DNA of 64,000 nucleotides, taken from Planctomycetota bacterium. GTDB lineage: Bacteria > Planctomycetota > UBA1135 > UBA2386. Below the pieces are notes generated by a model. It saw nothing but the letters and a program-made list of their open reading frames with translations, did no database searches and had not been told where the DNA came from. Shown one piece after another: positions 8,690-17,443 of this stretch; within the stretch, counting starts at the first letter, position 1; every line of letters begins with the position of its first letter. The DNA is taken from the NCBI GenBank assembly GCA_020848735.1, contig JADLHO010000087.1, forward strand, positions 1 to 64,000. Reading direction: 5' to 3'. The position numbers were made by a program, and so were the translations under genes.

Positions 8690-9253
8690 ATGAGCACGAC
8701 CTCCCCAGAGCGCGTCATCCCGCGCATGCAGCAGCACTACCGGGAAAAGGTGGCTCCGGCGCTCCGTGAGCAGTTCAGCCTGACCAACCCGATGCAGATC
8801 CCCAAGATCACGAAGATCGTGATCAACATGGGGGTGGGGCGTGCGGTGGAGAACAAGGCCCGGATGGAGCACGCCCAGCGCGAGCTCACCGCGATCGCCG
8901 GCCAGAAACCCACGGTGCGGAATTCCCGCCTCGCCATCGCCGGCTTCAAGCTGCGCGCGGGCTATGCGGTCGGCTGTGCCGTGACCCTGCGGGGCGCGCG
9001 TATGTGGGAGTTCTTCGATCGTCTGGTGTCGGTGGCCATCCCTCGCATCCGCGACTTCCGCGGCCTGCCCAAGAAGTTCGATGGCCGGGGGAACTACACC
9101 TTCGGCCTCGCCGAACAGAGCCTCTTCCCCGAGATCAGCCTCGACAAGGTCGAGTTCGTCCAGGGGATGGACATCAGCATCGTGACCACGGCGAACAACG
9201 ACGAGCTCGGCTTCGCCCTTCTCGAGAAGATGGGTTTCCCCTTCCGCCGCTGA
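8690..9253 (+). CDS. rplE: 50S ribosomal protein L5
   Basis: A 187-residue L5 containing [18 protein letters not shown], the [20 protein letters not shown] stretch and [21 protein letters not shown] (overlapping diagnostic segments). It binds 5S rRNA and contacts the P-site tRNA. ATG 8690 fits the family, although no clear Shine-Dalgarno is present and the gap after rplX is 160 bp. The next gene is rpsH: the rpsN gene usually found at this place is missing. Confidence 0.96.
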   Translation: MSTTSPERVIPRMQQHYREKVAPALREQFSLTNPMQIPKITKIVINMGVGRAVENKARMEHAQRELTAIAGQKPTVRNSRLAIAGFKLRAGYAVGCAVTLRGARMWEFFDRLVSVAIPRIRDFRGLPKKFDGRGNYTFGLAEQSLFPEISLDKVEFVQGMDISIVTTANNDELGFALLEKMGFPFRR

Positions 9254-9338
9254 AGTCAGGATGCCCGACGACCGGTGCGAGCGGGACGAGTCCGCTCGCG
9301 GCCAGCGCTGAACAAGAGACACGCAGAGAACCACCGCC

Positions 9339-9734
9339 ATGATGACCGATCCGATCGCTGACCTGCTCACCCGCATCCGCAACGCGGCGCGCGTGAAGGC
9401 CGAAGCGTGCATCGCGCCGGGCAGCGCGATGAAGGTCCGTATCCTCGACGTGCTGAAGCGCGAGGGCTACATCCGCGGCTACGAGGTCTTCACCGAGGGT
9501 CACCGCTCGCACATCCGCGTCGACCTGAAGTACGGGCCGGATGGCGAGCAGATCATCTCGAGCATCGACCGGTTCAGCGCGCCTGGCTGCCGTCGCTATC
9601 GTCGCGTGAGCGAACTCCCCAAGGTTCGCGGCGGGCTCGGCATCGCGGTGGTGTCGACGAACATCGGTGTGCTCTCCGATCGCGAGTGTCGCGAGAAGCG
9701 GGTCGGCGGCGAGGTGATCTGCACGCTGGCTTGA
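9339..9734 (+). CDS. rpsH: 30S ribosomal protein S8
   Basis: A 131-residue S8 beginning MMTDPIADLLTRIRNAAR, with the family C-terminal pattern KVRGGLGIAVVSTNIGVLSD ... GGEVICTLA. S8 binds helix 21 of 16S rRNA and, in E. coli, represses the spc operon. It follows rplE after only 85 bp, too short for rpsN (S14), which normally lies between them. Confidence 0.96.
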   Translation: MMTDPIADLLTRIRNAARVKAEACIAPGSAMKVRILDVLKREGYIRGYEVFTEGHRSHIRVDLKYGPDGEQIISSIDRFSAPGCRRYRRVSELPKVRGGLGIAVVSTNIGVLSDRECREKRVGGEVICTLA

Positions 9735-9797
9735 GCCAGACGGCCTGCTGCCTAGACCATCGGAATTCAACGCGGATATCCAAGGAGCAACTCAGAC

Positions 9798-10346
9798 ATG
9801 TCGCGGATCGGAATCCAACCGGTCGAACTGCCCAAGGGCGTGACGGTGACCACCGCCTCCAGGATGGTGACCGTCAAGGGCCCGAAGGGCGAGCTGCGCT
9901 TCGAGCACCGGCCCGAGGTCGGCGTCGCCGTCCAGGGCGCAGCGGTGCAGGTGAGCAACCTGCGGCCTCCGCGCGATCGCAACGCCCGTGCCTACCATGG
10001 CCTGACGCGCGCCTTGATCCGGAACATGGTCATCGGCGTCAGCCAGGGCTACGAGCAGAAGCTCGAGATCGAGGGCGTCGGCTATCAGGTGAAGAAGGCC
10101 GGGCAGAAGCTCGTCTTCGCACTCGGCTTCGCGGACGACCGTCAGGTCGAAATCCCCAAGGGCGTCGACGTCGAAGTCCCGACTCCGACCTCGCTGATCG
10201 TCCGCGGCTGTGACAAGCAGGCGGTCGGCCAGTTGTCGGCCGCCGTCCGCAAGCTGCGCCCGCCCGAGCCCTACAAGGGCAAGGGCATTCGCTACCAAGG
10301 TGAGGTCATCCGCCGCAAGGCGGGCAAGGCCTTCGGCTCGGCCTGA
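9798..10346 (+). CDS. rplF: 50S ribosomal protein L6
   Basis: A 182-residue L6 with [15 protein letters not shown] at the start, [29 protein letters not shown] in the middle (spread over two repeats) and the C-terminal [15 protein letters not shown] signature. It lies near the GTPase-associated region of the 50S subunit. A weak AAGGAG is present 63 bp after rpsH, and the order rpsH-rplF-rplR is canonical. Confidence 0.97.
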   Translation: MSRIGIQPVELPKGVTVTTASRMVTVKGPKGELRFEHRPEVGVAVQGAAVQVSNLRPPRDRNARAYHGLTRALIRNMVIGVSQGYEQKLEIEGVGYQVKKAGQKLVFALGFADDRQVEIPKGVDVEVPTPTSLIVRGCDKQAVGQLSAAVRKLRPPEPYKGKGIRYQGEVIRRKAGKAFGSA

Positions 10347-10398
10347 GCCGCTGCGTGCCAACGACCCGAACCGATCCGCATACCTCCGGCATCGAAGC

Positions 10399-10767
10399 AT
10401 GAGCATCCAAGCCCTGAAGAAGGTCCGGCGCCGCCGCAAGGCTCTCCGCGTCCGGAACCGCGTCCGCGTGGGCAATGTCCGACCGCGCCTCTCCGTCTTC
10501 CGGAGCCTGACCAACATCTACTGTCAGGTCATCGACGACGTCAGCGGTCGCACGCTGGCTTCGGCATCCTCCCGCGACAAGGCGCTGCGGTCCACGCTCT
10601 CGGGCGTGCGCAAGACCGACGTGGCCACGCGGATCGGCGCCGCGATCGCCGAGCGAGCCAAGGCAGCGGGTGTCACCCAGGTCGTGTTCGACCGCGGTCC
10701 CTACAAGTATCACGGCCGGGTCAAGGCCCTCGCCGAAGCGGCGCGAGCCGGTGGCCTCAGTTTCTGA
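10399..10767 (+). CDS. rplR: 50S ribosomal protein L18
   Basis: A 122-residue L18, the 5S rRNA-binding protein, with a basic N-terminus ([16 protein letters not shown]), the [20 protein letters not shown] core and a C-terminal [25 protein letters not shown] 10399 is the family start; the frame is open upstream inside rplF. No strong ribosome-binding site is visible. Confidence 0.95.
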   Translation: MSIQALKKVRRRRKALRVRNRVRVGNVRPRLSVFRSLTNIYCQVIDDVSGRTLASASSRDKALRSTLSGVRKTDVATRIGAAIAERAKAAGVTQVVFDRGPYKYHGRVKALAEAARAGGLSF

Positions 10768-10842
10768 GCGAGTCCCTAGTCTCTCCCTGTTCCTCCAGGG
10801 TCAACCGATCCAGGGTCACTCCAAGTTCCAAGCAGTTCAACG

Positions 10843-10861
10843 TCAGGACCTGCCGTCCTGA
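10843..10861. other. Inverted repeat between rplR and rpsE
   Basis: A perfect 7-bp stem (TCAGGAC/GTCCTGA) with a 5-nt loop sits in the 113-bp spacer, shortly before rpsE. The spacer also repeats CCAGGGTCA twice. It has no T-tract and could be an RNA processing or translational-control element; that is inference. Confidence 0.4.
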
Positions 10862-10880
10862 GTAGCGGAGCCGAGCACAG

Positions 10881-11393
10881 ATGGCGAAGCCGAAGTATCC
10901 CCCGATTCCGATCGACGAGGCGCTCCAGTCCGACATGCGGGACGACGTCATCGCGATCAACCGCTCGGCGGCGGTCGTCAAGGGTGGTCGTCGATTCTCG
11001 TTCAGCGCACTGACGGTCGTTGGCAACAACGACGGGCTTGTCGGTATCGGTTACGGCAAGGGGCGTGAAGTGCCTGCCGCGGTCGAGAAGTCGGTCAAGG
11101 ACGGCCGCAAGCGCTTGATGCGCGTGGTGCGCACCGGGACGAGCATTCCACACCAGGTCGAAGCGTCGTTCTGCGCATCGCGGGTCCGTCTGATCCCCGC
11201 CGCACCCGGCACGGGCGTGATCGCGGGCAAGGCGGTTCGCAAGGTCTGCGAGTTTGCCGGGATCCACGACATCCTCACCAAGGTGTACGGGTCGACGAAC
11301 CCGCTGAACGTCGTCAAGGCGACCATGGCCGCGCTCGCGAAGCTGCGCGATCAGAAGGCGGTCGCCGAACTGCGGGAGGTCAACCTCGGATGA
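10881..11393 (+). CDS. rpsE: 30S ribosomal protein S5
   Basis: A 170-residue S5 with the double-stranded-RNA-binding-like N-domain (AAVVKGGRRFSFSALTVVGN), GYGKGREVPAAVEKSV, and the C-domain GTGVIAGKAVRKVCEFAGIHD. S5 helps decoding fidelity and mRNA unwinding. It overlaps rplO by four bases (ATGA), so rpmD, which normally sits between them, is absent. In several lineages L30 is naturally missing. Confidence 0.97.
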   Translation: MAKPKYPPIPIDEALQSDMRDDVIAINRSAAVVKGGRRFSFSALTVVGNNDGLVGIGYGKGREVPAAVEKSVKDGRKRLMRVVRTGTSIPHQVEASFCASRVRLIPAAPGTGVIAGKAVRKVCEFAGIHDILTKVYGSTNPLNVVKATMAALAKLRDQKAVAELREVNLG

Positions 11394-11905
11394 ACCTGAA
11401 CGAAGCCAAGGCTCTGGGTCTCAAGTACGGCGAGCGCAAGCGCGTCGGTCGCGGCATCGGTTCCGGTCTGGGCAAGACCGCCGGTCGTGGCCACAAGGGC
11501 GCTCAGGCCCGCACCGGCTGGAAGAACCGGATCGGTTGGGAAGGCGGCCAGATGCCGCTGTTCCGCCGTCTCCCCAAGCGCGGGTTCAACAACAAGAACT
11601 TCCGGCGCTTCTTCACGACGATCAACGTTCGGGACCTCGAGGGTTTCGCGGCGGGCGCCGTGATCGACCTCCAGGCGGTCCTCGCGGCGGGCATCACGTC
11701 GAAGACCAAGCACACCGAGCTCTTCAAGCTGCTCGGTGAGGGCGAGATCACCCACGCCGTGACCGTCCGCGTCGACGCGATCACCCGCTCGGCGAAGGAG
11801 AAGATCGAGGCGGCGGGTGGCACGGTGGAGATCCTGCCGCAGGTCGCTCATCGTCCGAAGTTCGTCCGCAAGGGACAGACGACGCCGTCGCCGAAGCGGC
11901 GCTGA
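11390..11905 (+). CDS. rplO: 50S ribosomal protein L15
   Basis: A 171-residue L15 with the glycine-rich KRVGRGIGSGLGKTAGRGHKG (two adjoining motifs), GWEGGQMPLFRRLPKRGF and the later ITKA-like region around residues 105-150. L15 is a late assembly 50S protein. The ATGA overlap with rpsE implies translational coupling. It is slightly longer than E. coli L15 (144), mainly through a basic C-terminal tail. Confidence 0.96.
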   Translation: MNLNEAKALGLKYGERKRVGRGIGSGLGKTAGRGHKGAQARTGWKNRIGWEGGQMPLFRRLPKRGFNNKNFRRFFTTINVRDLEGFAAGAVIDLQAVLAAGITSKTKHTELFKLLGEGEITHAVTVRVDAITRSAKEKIEAAGGTVEILPQVAHRPKFVRKGQTTPSPKRR

Positions 11906-11947
11906 TTCCAGTCCATCGACGCATCCACCGAGCAGCCCCGGTAGCGC

Positions 11948-13291
11948 ATGACCCTTTCGATCGGCAATCTCTTCAAGGTCAAGGAGATCAGGACCAAGAT
12001 CCTCATCACCCTGGGCCTGCTGTTCTGCTATCGGATCGGTTTCCACATCCCGCTTCCGGGCGTCAACGCGCAGAAGTTCCTGGCGGACCTCTCGGGCAGC
12101 AGCTCCGGCTTCGGACGCGTGCTCGACATCATGAACATCCTGACGGGAGCTCGGCTGCAGAACGCGTCGATCTTCTCGTTGGGGGTCATGCCCTACATCT
12201 CCGCGAGCATCATCCTGTCCTTGCTCGTGAAGGTGGTGCCGTCGCTCGAGAAGATCGCGAAGGAAGGGCAGTCCGGTCAGCGGAAGATCAACCGCTACAC
12301 GCGCTACCTGACGATCCCGATCTGCATCATGCAGTCGTTCTTCGTCATCTTCGGATCGCTCTCCAGCCCGACGGCGAGCCTCCTGCACGAGAGCGTGCGC
12401 GAGTGGTGGCTGCTCTACTGCATCGTCGTGATCGTGTGTCTCACCGCCGGGACGCTCTTCGTGATGTGGCTCGGTGAGCAGATCACCGAACACGGCGCCG
12501 GCAACGGCATCTCGCTGATCATCATGGCGGGGATCGTGTCCTCGCTGCCTGGGTCCTTCACCTCGTACTTCCGCGCGGACGGGGAGATGTCGACCAGCGG
12601 TTTCCAGACGCTGATGCTCTTCCTGGGCGCCTGGGCTGCCGCAGTGGTGGCGGTCGTCTACATCACGAAGGCCCACCGTCGCATCCCGATCCAGCAGGCG
12701 AAGCAGACGCGCGGCCGCCGGGTCTACGGCGGACAGCGGCACTATCTGCCGCTCAAGGTCAATCACGCCGGCGTCATGCCGATCATCTTCGCGTCGGCGA
12801 TGCTGGTCGTGCCGCCGATCCTCGGCAGCACGCTCGGGATCCGCTTCCTGGAGTCCTTCTCCCAGGGAACCGGCTTCTGGTACATCCTGACCTATTCGGC
12901 CCTGATCTTCTTCTTCGCGTTCTTCTGGACCTCGATGATGTTCCAGCCGAACGAGATGGCCGACAACCTGAAGGAGCACGGCGCCTTCATCCCGGGGATC
13001 CGTCCGGGCAAGACGACGGCTGAATTCCTCGAGCAGACGATGGTCCGCATCACCCTCGCGGGTGCGACCTTCCTCACCGTCCTGGCGGTGTTCCCCTCCT
13101 TGGTCGGCGGTAGCTTCGCGGGACTCGACACGCAGCTCGTCTACTTCATGAGCGGCACCTCGATCCTCATCGTCGTCGGCGTCGCGCTCGACCTGGTCGA
13201 CAAGCTCAACGCGATGTTGATCATGCGGAACTACGAGGGCTTCATGAAGGACGCGGCCGGAACCGGCCGTGGTTGGGGGCGCAGTCAGTGA
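11948..13291 (+). CDS. secY: Preprotein translocase subunit SecY
   Basis: A 447-residue polytopic inner-membrane protein with about ten hydrophobic segments. Diagnostic stretches include YRIGFHIPLPGV (after TM1), the plug-proximal region, QSGQRKINRYTRYLT, GEQITEHGAGNGISLII, and the C-terminal cytosolic loops with PNEMADNLKEHGAFIPGIRPG. SecY is the channel of the SecYEG translocon. It lies in its usual place between rplO and adk; adk begins inside its stop codon. Confidence 0.97.
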   Translation: MTLSIGNLFKVKEIRTKILITLGLLFCYRIGFHIPLPGVNAQKFLADLSGSSSGFGRVLDIMNILTGARLQNASIFSLGVMPYISASIILSLLVKVVPSLEKIAKEGQSGQRKINRYTRYLTIPICIMQSFFVIFGSLSSPTASLLHESVREWWLLYCIVVIVCLTAGTLFVMWLGEQITEHGAGNGISLIIMAGIVSSLPGSFTSYFRADGEMSTSGFQTLMLFLGAWAAAVVAVVYITKAHRRIPIQQAKQTRGRRVYGGQRHYLPLKVNHAGVMPIIFASAMLVVPPILGSTLGIRFLESFSQGTGFWYILTYSALIFFFAFFWTSMMFQPNEMADNLKEHGAFIPGIRPGKTTAEFLEQTMVRITLAGATFLTVLAVFPSLVGGSFAGLDTQLVYFMSGTSILIVVGVALDLVDKLNAMLIMRNYEGFMKDAAGTGRGWGRSQ

Positions 13292-13959
13292 GCCGCTCGG
13301 CCGCATTTCGCGCCGTCTTCCTCGGGCCTCCCGGGGCGGGCAAGGGCACGCAGGCGCTCGAGTTGGCGAAGTCGCTCGGCGTCGGCCACCTGTCGACCGG
13401 TGACATGCTGCGCGCCCACGTCGCGCGCGGCACCCCGCTCGGCCTTCGGGCGAAGGGCTTCATGGACGCCGGCAAGCTCGTCAGCGACGAGCTCATCATC
13501 GCGATGGTCGAGGAGCGGCTGAGCGGCGACCTGCAGAGCTCGGGCTGGATCCTGGACGGCTTCCCGCGTACCGTTCCCCAAGCTCAAGCGCTCGACAAGA
13601 GCCTCGGGTCCTCCGGACGCCCGCTGACCCACGTCTTCTACTTTGCCGTTCCGCGGAGCGAGCTGATGTCCCGGCTGACCGGCCGGCGCACCTGTTCGAG
13701 CTGCGGCGCGATCTGGAACGTGACGTCGAAGCCGACCAAGCTGGCTGGCATCTGCGACGCCTGTGGCGGAGCGCTGACCCATCGTTCCGACGATCGCCCC
13801 GAGGCGGTCGGCCGGCGCCTGGAAGAGTACGACAAGTCCACGCAGCCGCTGCTCGCTCACTACCGGGCGGCGGGTTGCCTCATCGAGATCGACGCCGGTC
13901 GATCGCCAGCCCAAGTCAACGATCAGATCATCGCTGTCGTGAAGGCGCGCGCCGTATGA
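13288..13959 (+). CDS. adk: Adenylate kinase
   Basis: A 223-residue long-form adenylate kinase (ATP + AMP = 2 ADP). P-loop GPPGAGKG (13-20), the GHLSTGDMLR AMP-binding segment (33-42), GWILDGFPRT (87-95) and a zinc-type LID with Cys 136, 139, 156 and 159 are all visible. GTG 13288 overlaps the secY stop (GTGA). The next gene, infA, overlaps its stop by four bases; the map gene often found between adk and infA is absent. Confidence 0.96.
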   Translation: MSRSAAFRAVFLGPPGAGKGTQALELAKSLGVGHLSTGDMLRAHVARGTPLGLRAKGFMDAGKLVSDELIIAMVEERLSGDLQSSGWILDGFPRTVPQAQALDKSLGSSGRPLTHVFYFAVPRSELMSRLTGRRTCSSCGAIWNVTSKPTKLAGICDACGGALTHRSDDRPEAVGRRLEEYDKSTQPLLAHYRAAGCLIEIDAGRSPAQVNDQIIAVVKARAV

Positions 13960-14345
13960 GCGCCTTGACCGCGTCCGTTCCGATCCCGTCCATCCCATCC
14001 GAATCGCTCTCCGGAGTCGTCCGCATCGAACCGTCCCCCTCCCTCCGAACCTCTGCCGCGCGCGAACTGCGCGGCGAGCCCGCCGTCGTGGTCGAGTGCC
14101 TGCCGAATCGCATGCTCTCGGTCGAGACGCGCGACGGTCAGCGTCTTGCCGTCCACGCGAGTGGGGCGATGCGCGTTGCCGTCGTCCGACTGGTGGTGGG
14201 TGACGCCGTCCGGATCGAGCGCAGTCCCTTCGATGGGGGCAAGGGGCGGATCGTGGGGATCGATCGAGGGTATCCCGCCCGCGTGCGCACGGCCCCGAAC
14301 GAGCACCGCCAACCTCAAATCGATCGAGTGGAGATCCAACCGTGA
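13956..14345 (+). CDS. infA: Translation initiation factor IF-1, extended form
   Basis: A 129-residue protein whose residues 40-104 align with the 72-residue S1/OB-fold factor IF-1: [47 protein letters not shown]-1 occupies the 30S A site during initiation. Unlike normal IF-1, it has an extra N-terminal 39 residues (Ser/Pro-rich) and about 25 extra C-terminal residues. ATGA overlap with adk and GTGA overlap with rpmJ support the gene and its full length. An internal start that would remove the N-terminal extension is not obvious. Confidence 0.85.
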   Translation: MSALTASVPIPSIPSESLSGVVRIEPSPSLRTSAARELRGEPAVVVECLPNRMLSVETRDGQRLAVHASGAMRVAVVRLVVGDAVRIERSPFDGGKGRIVGIDRGYPARVRTAPNEHRQPQIDRVEIQP

Positions 14346-14473
14346 AGGTCCGAGCCAGCATCCGACGGATGTGTGAGTCCTGCCGCGTCATCCGACGCCG
14401 CGGCATCGTGCGTGTCGTGTGCAAGGCCGACCCGCGTCACAAGCAACGGCAGCGTTCCCGTCCGGCACGCTGA
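14342..14473 (+). CDS. rpmJ: 50S ribosomal protein L36
   Basis: A short gene of 43 codons beginning at GTG 14342 inside the infA stop. The product starts (M)[19 protein letters not shown] and has the zinc ligands Cys11, Cys14, Cys27 and His33, then KQRQ. This is the zinc-binding (C+) form of L36, five residues longer than E. coli L36 because of a basic C-terminal tail. Position before rpsM is canonical. Confidence 0.95.
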   Translation: MKVRASIRRMCESCRVIRRRGIVRVVCKADPRHKQRQRSRPAR

Positions 14474-14522
14474 GTTCCGTCGCCCCGATCGAATCCGATT
14501 CACCCTCAGCTCACTTCGAAAC

Positions 14523-14900
14523 ATGCCACGCATCCTGGGCGTCGACATTCCGAACGACAAGCGGATCGAGGTCGCGCTCACCTACATCTACGGCGTCGGT
14601 CGCACGACGTCGCGCAAGGTGATCGCCGACCTCTCACTCAACGCCGACACGCGCGCGAAGGACCTCACCGACGAGGAAGTCGCCCGTCTCGCGACCCACC
14701 TCGAGGAGGTCTACGTGGTGGAGGGTGCGCTGCGCCGGCAGACCATGGCGAACATCAACCGTCTCAAGGAGATCGGTTGCTATCGCGGTCTTCGGCATCG
14801 TCGCGGTCTGCCCGTGCGCGGTCAGCGGACCCGTTCCAACGCGCGCTCCCGCAAGGGCCCGCGCAAGACCGTCGCGAACAAGAAGATCCTCAAGAAGTGA
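14523..14900 (+). CDS. rpsM: 30S ribosomal protein S13
   Basis: A 125-residue S13 beginning [26 protein letters not shown], with the [38 protein letters not shown] region near the C-terminus (read as overlapping motifs). S13 contacts S19 and the P-site tRNA. ATG 14523 lies 49 bp after rpmJ. A long open frame extends upstream through rpmJ but is not part of the protein. Confidence 0.96.
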   Translation: MPRILGVDIPNDKRIEVALTYIYGVGRTTSRKVIADLSLNADTRAKDLTDEEVARLATHLEEVYVVEGALRRQTMANINRLKEIGCYRGLRHRRGLPVRGQRTRSNARSRKGPRKTVANKKILKK

Positions 14901-14974
14901 TGCCGGAGCGCTGAGTCCCGGGCGCCCTCGAGTGCCCCCTCGGACCCACGCCTCCAACTGCAGACGAGCTCCCC

Positions 14975-15352
14975 ATGGCTGAAGCGAAGAAGAAGACCCG
15001 CAAGAACATCGGTCGAGCGATTGCCCACATCAAGGCGTCGTTCAACAACACGATCATCACGATCACCGACGCCGCCGGGCAGGTGATCGCGTGGGACTCG
15101 GCCGGCACCATCGGTTACAAGGGCAGCCGCAAGAGCACGCCCTTCGCGGCGCAGCGCGCCGCCCAGAAGGTGTCGGACAAGATCCGCAAGATGGGGGTGT
15201 CGGAGCTCGAGGTCCTCGTGAAGGGGCCTGGCTCCGGTCGCGAGTCCGCGATCCGTGCCCTCGGCAACAGCGGAATCGAGATCAAGAGCATCGAGGACCA
15301 GACCCCGCTCCCGCACAACGGCTGCCGCCCGCGGAAGCGTCGCCGCGTGTGA
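14975..15352 (+). CDS. rpsK: 30S ribosomal protein S11
   Basis: A 125-residue S11 with [39 protein letters not shown] and the C-terminal [18 protein letters not shown] tail, which is nearly invariant in the family. It sits on the 30S platform near the E-site mRNA. Gene order rpsM-rpsK-rpsD-rpoA-rplQ is the standard alpha operon. Confidence 0.97.
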   Translation: MAEAKKKTRKNIGRAIAHIKASFNNTIITITDAAGQVIAWDSAGTIGYKGSRKSTPFAAQRAAQKVSDKIRKMGVSELEVLVKGPGSGRESAIRALGNSGIEIKSIEDQTPLPHNGCRPRKRRRV

Positions 15353-15366
15353 GCGTCGCGAACTCC

Positions 15367-15410
15367 TCAGTCAGTCAGCCAGTGGGCAGTCAGTCGTAGT
15401 GCAGTCGATC
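15367..15410 (+). repeat. TCAG/CAGT simple repeats between rpsK and rpsD
   Basis: The 104-bp spacer contains three tandem TCAG units (15367-15378) and further scattered CAGT copies. Its composition is unlike the neighbouring coding sequence. The rpsQ spacer also contains a short repeat. Confidence 0.5.
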
Positions 15411-15456
15411 TCGACGGACGACGGTATTCAGTAGTCAAGGAATCGAGCCGGATCAG

Positions 15457-16080
15457 ATGGCCAGGATCAGCGGAAAGGTTTGCAAGCTGTGCCGCCGAGA
15501 GGGCATGAAGCTGTTCCTCAAGGGACAGCGTTGCTTCTCGGAGAAGTGCGCGGTCAATCGTCGCGACTACCCGCCGGGTGTTCACACCCGGCCGCGGAAG
15601 ACCACGGACTACTACACGCAGCTGCGTGAGAAGCAGAAGGCGAAGCGCATCTATGGCGTTCTCGAGCGCCAGTTCCAGCGCTACTTCTCGATCGCATCCC
15701 GGCAGAAGGGCAACACGGGCGAGAACCTCCTCGTGCTGCTCGAGCGCCGACTGGACAACGTCGTCCTCAGCCTCGGGCTCGCGGCCTCGCGTTTCGATGC
15801 GCGGCAGATGGTGTCGCACGGCCACGTCCGCGTGAACGGCCGGCGCGTCAGCATCCCCAGCTACCTCGTGCGGGCCGGAGACGAGATCGAGATGTCGTCG
15901 CGCGACCGCATCAAGAAGAAGGCTTCCGAAGCGGTCGACGTGAACAAGGGTCAGTCGGTGCCCGCCTGGCTCGAGGCGTATCCGGCGGATCTCCGGGGCA
16001 AGGTCGTTGCGCTGCCGAAGCGCGCCGACGTCCCGCATCCGATCAACGAGCAGCTCATCATCGAGCTCTGCTCGCGCTGA
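15457..16080 (+). CDS. rpsD: 30S ribosomal protein S4
   Basis: A 207-residue S4 with a zinc-binding N-terminus (Cys9, Cys12, Cys26, Cys31; the C+ form), the [34 protein letters not shown]4/RNA-binding domain (about 97-129, read as overlapping motifs) and a C-terminal [20 protein letters not shown]4 nucleates 30S assembly. AAGGAATCGAG precedes the ATG. The gene sits in the alpha operon before rpoA. Confidence 0.97.
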   Translation: MARISGKVCKLCRREGMKLFLKGQRCFSEKCAVNRRDYPPGVHTRPRKTTDYYTQLREKQKAKRIYGVLERQFQRYFSIASRQKGNTGENLLVLLERRLDNVVLSLGLAASRFDARQMVSHGHVRVNGRRVSIPSYLVRAGDEIEMSSRDRIKKKASEAVDVNKGQSVPAWLEAYPADLRGKVVALPKRADVPHPINEQLIIELCSR

Positions 16081-16090
16081 GATCACCTCG

Positions 16091-16117
16091 CGCCGTCGGG
16101 TCGATCGACCCGCGGCG
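16091..16117. other. Strong inverted repeat between rpsD and rpoA
   Basis: A 16-bp perfect palindrome CGGGTCGATCGACCCG (16097-16112) is flanked by CGCCG and CGGCG, giving about 11 paired bases around a GATC loop with one bulged T. No T-tract follows. The rpsD-rpoA gap is 200 bp, so this could be an attenuator, an RNA processing site or a protein-binding operator. Confidence 0.5.
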
Positions 16118-16280
16118 CGCGCGCACTGCGCCCTCCACGGGGGGGCGCGGCGCCGTTTACAGCCGTCGTTTCACAGTCCAAAGCTCATGCGAGCGGCCGT
16201 CGACCGTCCGCCCCGCTGGCGACTGATCCACCGAGGCTGCTGGCCGATGGCCAGCGCCGCCCCAGTTCAAGAGCACACCG

Positions 16281-17285
16281 ATGCGTATCCGTTGGCGTAA
16301 CTTCGAGCTTCCGTCCCAGGTTCGCCTGGAGCCGGAGACCGCGACCGGCACGTACGGAAAATTCATCGTCGAGCCCTTCGAGCGTGGCTTCGGTGCCACG
16401 ATCGGCAACGGGCTGCGCCGGGTCCTGCTCTCGTCGATCGAGGGCACGGCCGTGACCGCCGTGAAGATCGACGGCGTCGTGCACGAGTACTCGACGATCC
16501 CCGGCGTCCTCGAGGACGTCACCCACATCGTCCTCGCGCTCAAGAAGCTGCGTGTGCGGATGCACACGGACGCGCCCTCCACGCTCCGCCTCGAGTCGAA
16601 CAAGCGCGGCGAGTTGCTCGCTGGCGCGATCGAGACCGACCAGAACGTGGAGATCGTCAATCCGGACCTGAAGATCTGCACGCTGACGGACGACGTCCGC
16701 TTCTACGCCGAGATCCAGGTGCGTCGCGGTCGCGGCTACGTGACCGCGGAGGACAACGTGGGCGATGAGCAGGAGGTCGGGACGATCCCGATCGACTCGA
16801 TCTTCAGCCCCGTCTATCGGGTGAAGTACACGATCGAGAACACGCGCGTCGGCAAGTTCACGAACTACGACAAGCTCGTCCTCGAGATCTGGACGGACGG
16901 CACCGTCGGTCCGGAGATGGCGCTCGTCGAGGCGAGCAAGATCTACCGGAAGCACCTCAATCCGTTCGTCCAGTACTTCGAGATGAAGGACGACATCGCG
17001 ATCGAGGGTGGCGGGCTGGCGCCCGAGGGCGACGAGGCCGCGAAGCGTCGCGAGCTCGATGACCTGCTCTCGAAGTCGGTGGACATCCTCGACCTCTCGA
17101 ACCGCTCGAAGAACTGCCTCGAGGCCGAGAACATCCAGACGCTGCGTGAGCTCCTCTCGATGGCCGAGTCCGAACTGCTCAAGGTTCGCAACTTCGGCAA
17201 GACCTCGCTGAAGGAGGTCAAGAGCAAGCTCGCCGCGCTCGGCCTGTCCCTCGGCATGGCCGCGGGCGAAACGCACGCAGGGTGA
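16281..17285 (+). CDS. rpoA: RNA polymerase alpha subunit
   Basis: A 334-residue alpha subunit. The N-terminal dimerisation domain shows IVEPFERGFGATIGNGLRRVLLSSIEGTAV (about 27-56, read as overlapping motifs) and the later PVYRVKYTIENTRVG segment. The C-terminal domain (about 255-325) has the NCLEAENIQTLRELLSM helix and NFGKTSLKEVKSKLAALGLSLG DNA/regulator-binding helices. Length and order (rpsD-rpoA-rplQ) are canonical. Confidence 0.97.
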   Translation: MRIRWRNFELPSQVRLEPETATGTYGKFIVEPFERGFGATIGNGLRRVLLSSIEGTAVTAVKIDGVVHEYSTIPGVLEDVTHIVLALKKLRVRMHTDAPSTLRLESNKRGELLAGAIETDQNVEIVNPDLKICTLTDDVRFYAEIQVRRGRGYVTAEDNVGDEQEVGTIPIDSIFSPVYRVKYTIENTRVGKFTNYDKLVLEIWTDGTVGPEMALVEASKIYRKHLNPFVQYFEMKDDIAIEGGGLAPEGDEAAKRRELDDLLSKSVDILDLSNRSKNCLEAENIQTLRELLSMAESELLKVRNFGKTSLKEVKSKLAALGLSLGMAAGETHAG

Positions 17286-17443
17286 TACGGCGCGGGCCGC
17301 GAGGCCCCGAAGACCAGAGCCAGGCAATCCCAGAACATCGACCATCGGCCCCGACCCGAGCCGGCAACCATCATGGTTGCGGCCTCACCGTGCGGCGCCG
17401 TCCCGGTCTGTGACGACACCAAGCAAGCATCGGCGCTCGAAAC

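Noticed and set aside
11351-13306. A 651-codon open frame opposite rplO, secY and adk
   Set aside because: Antisense shadow of three recognised genes with no family resemblance.
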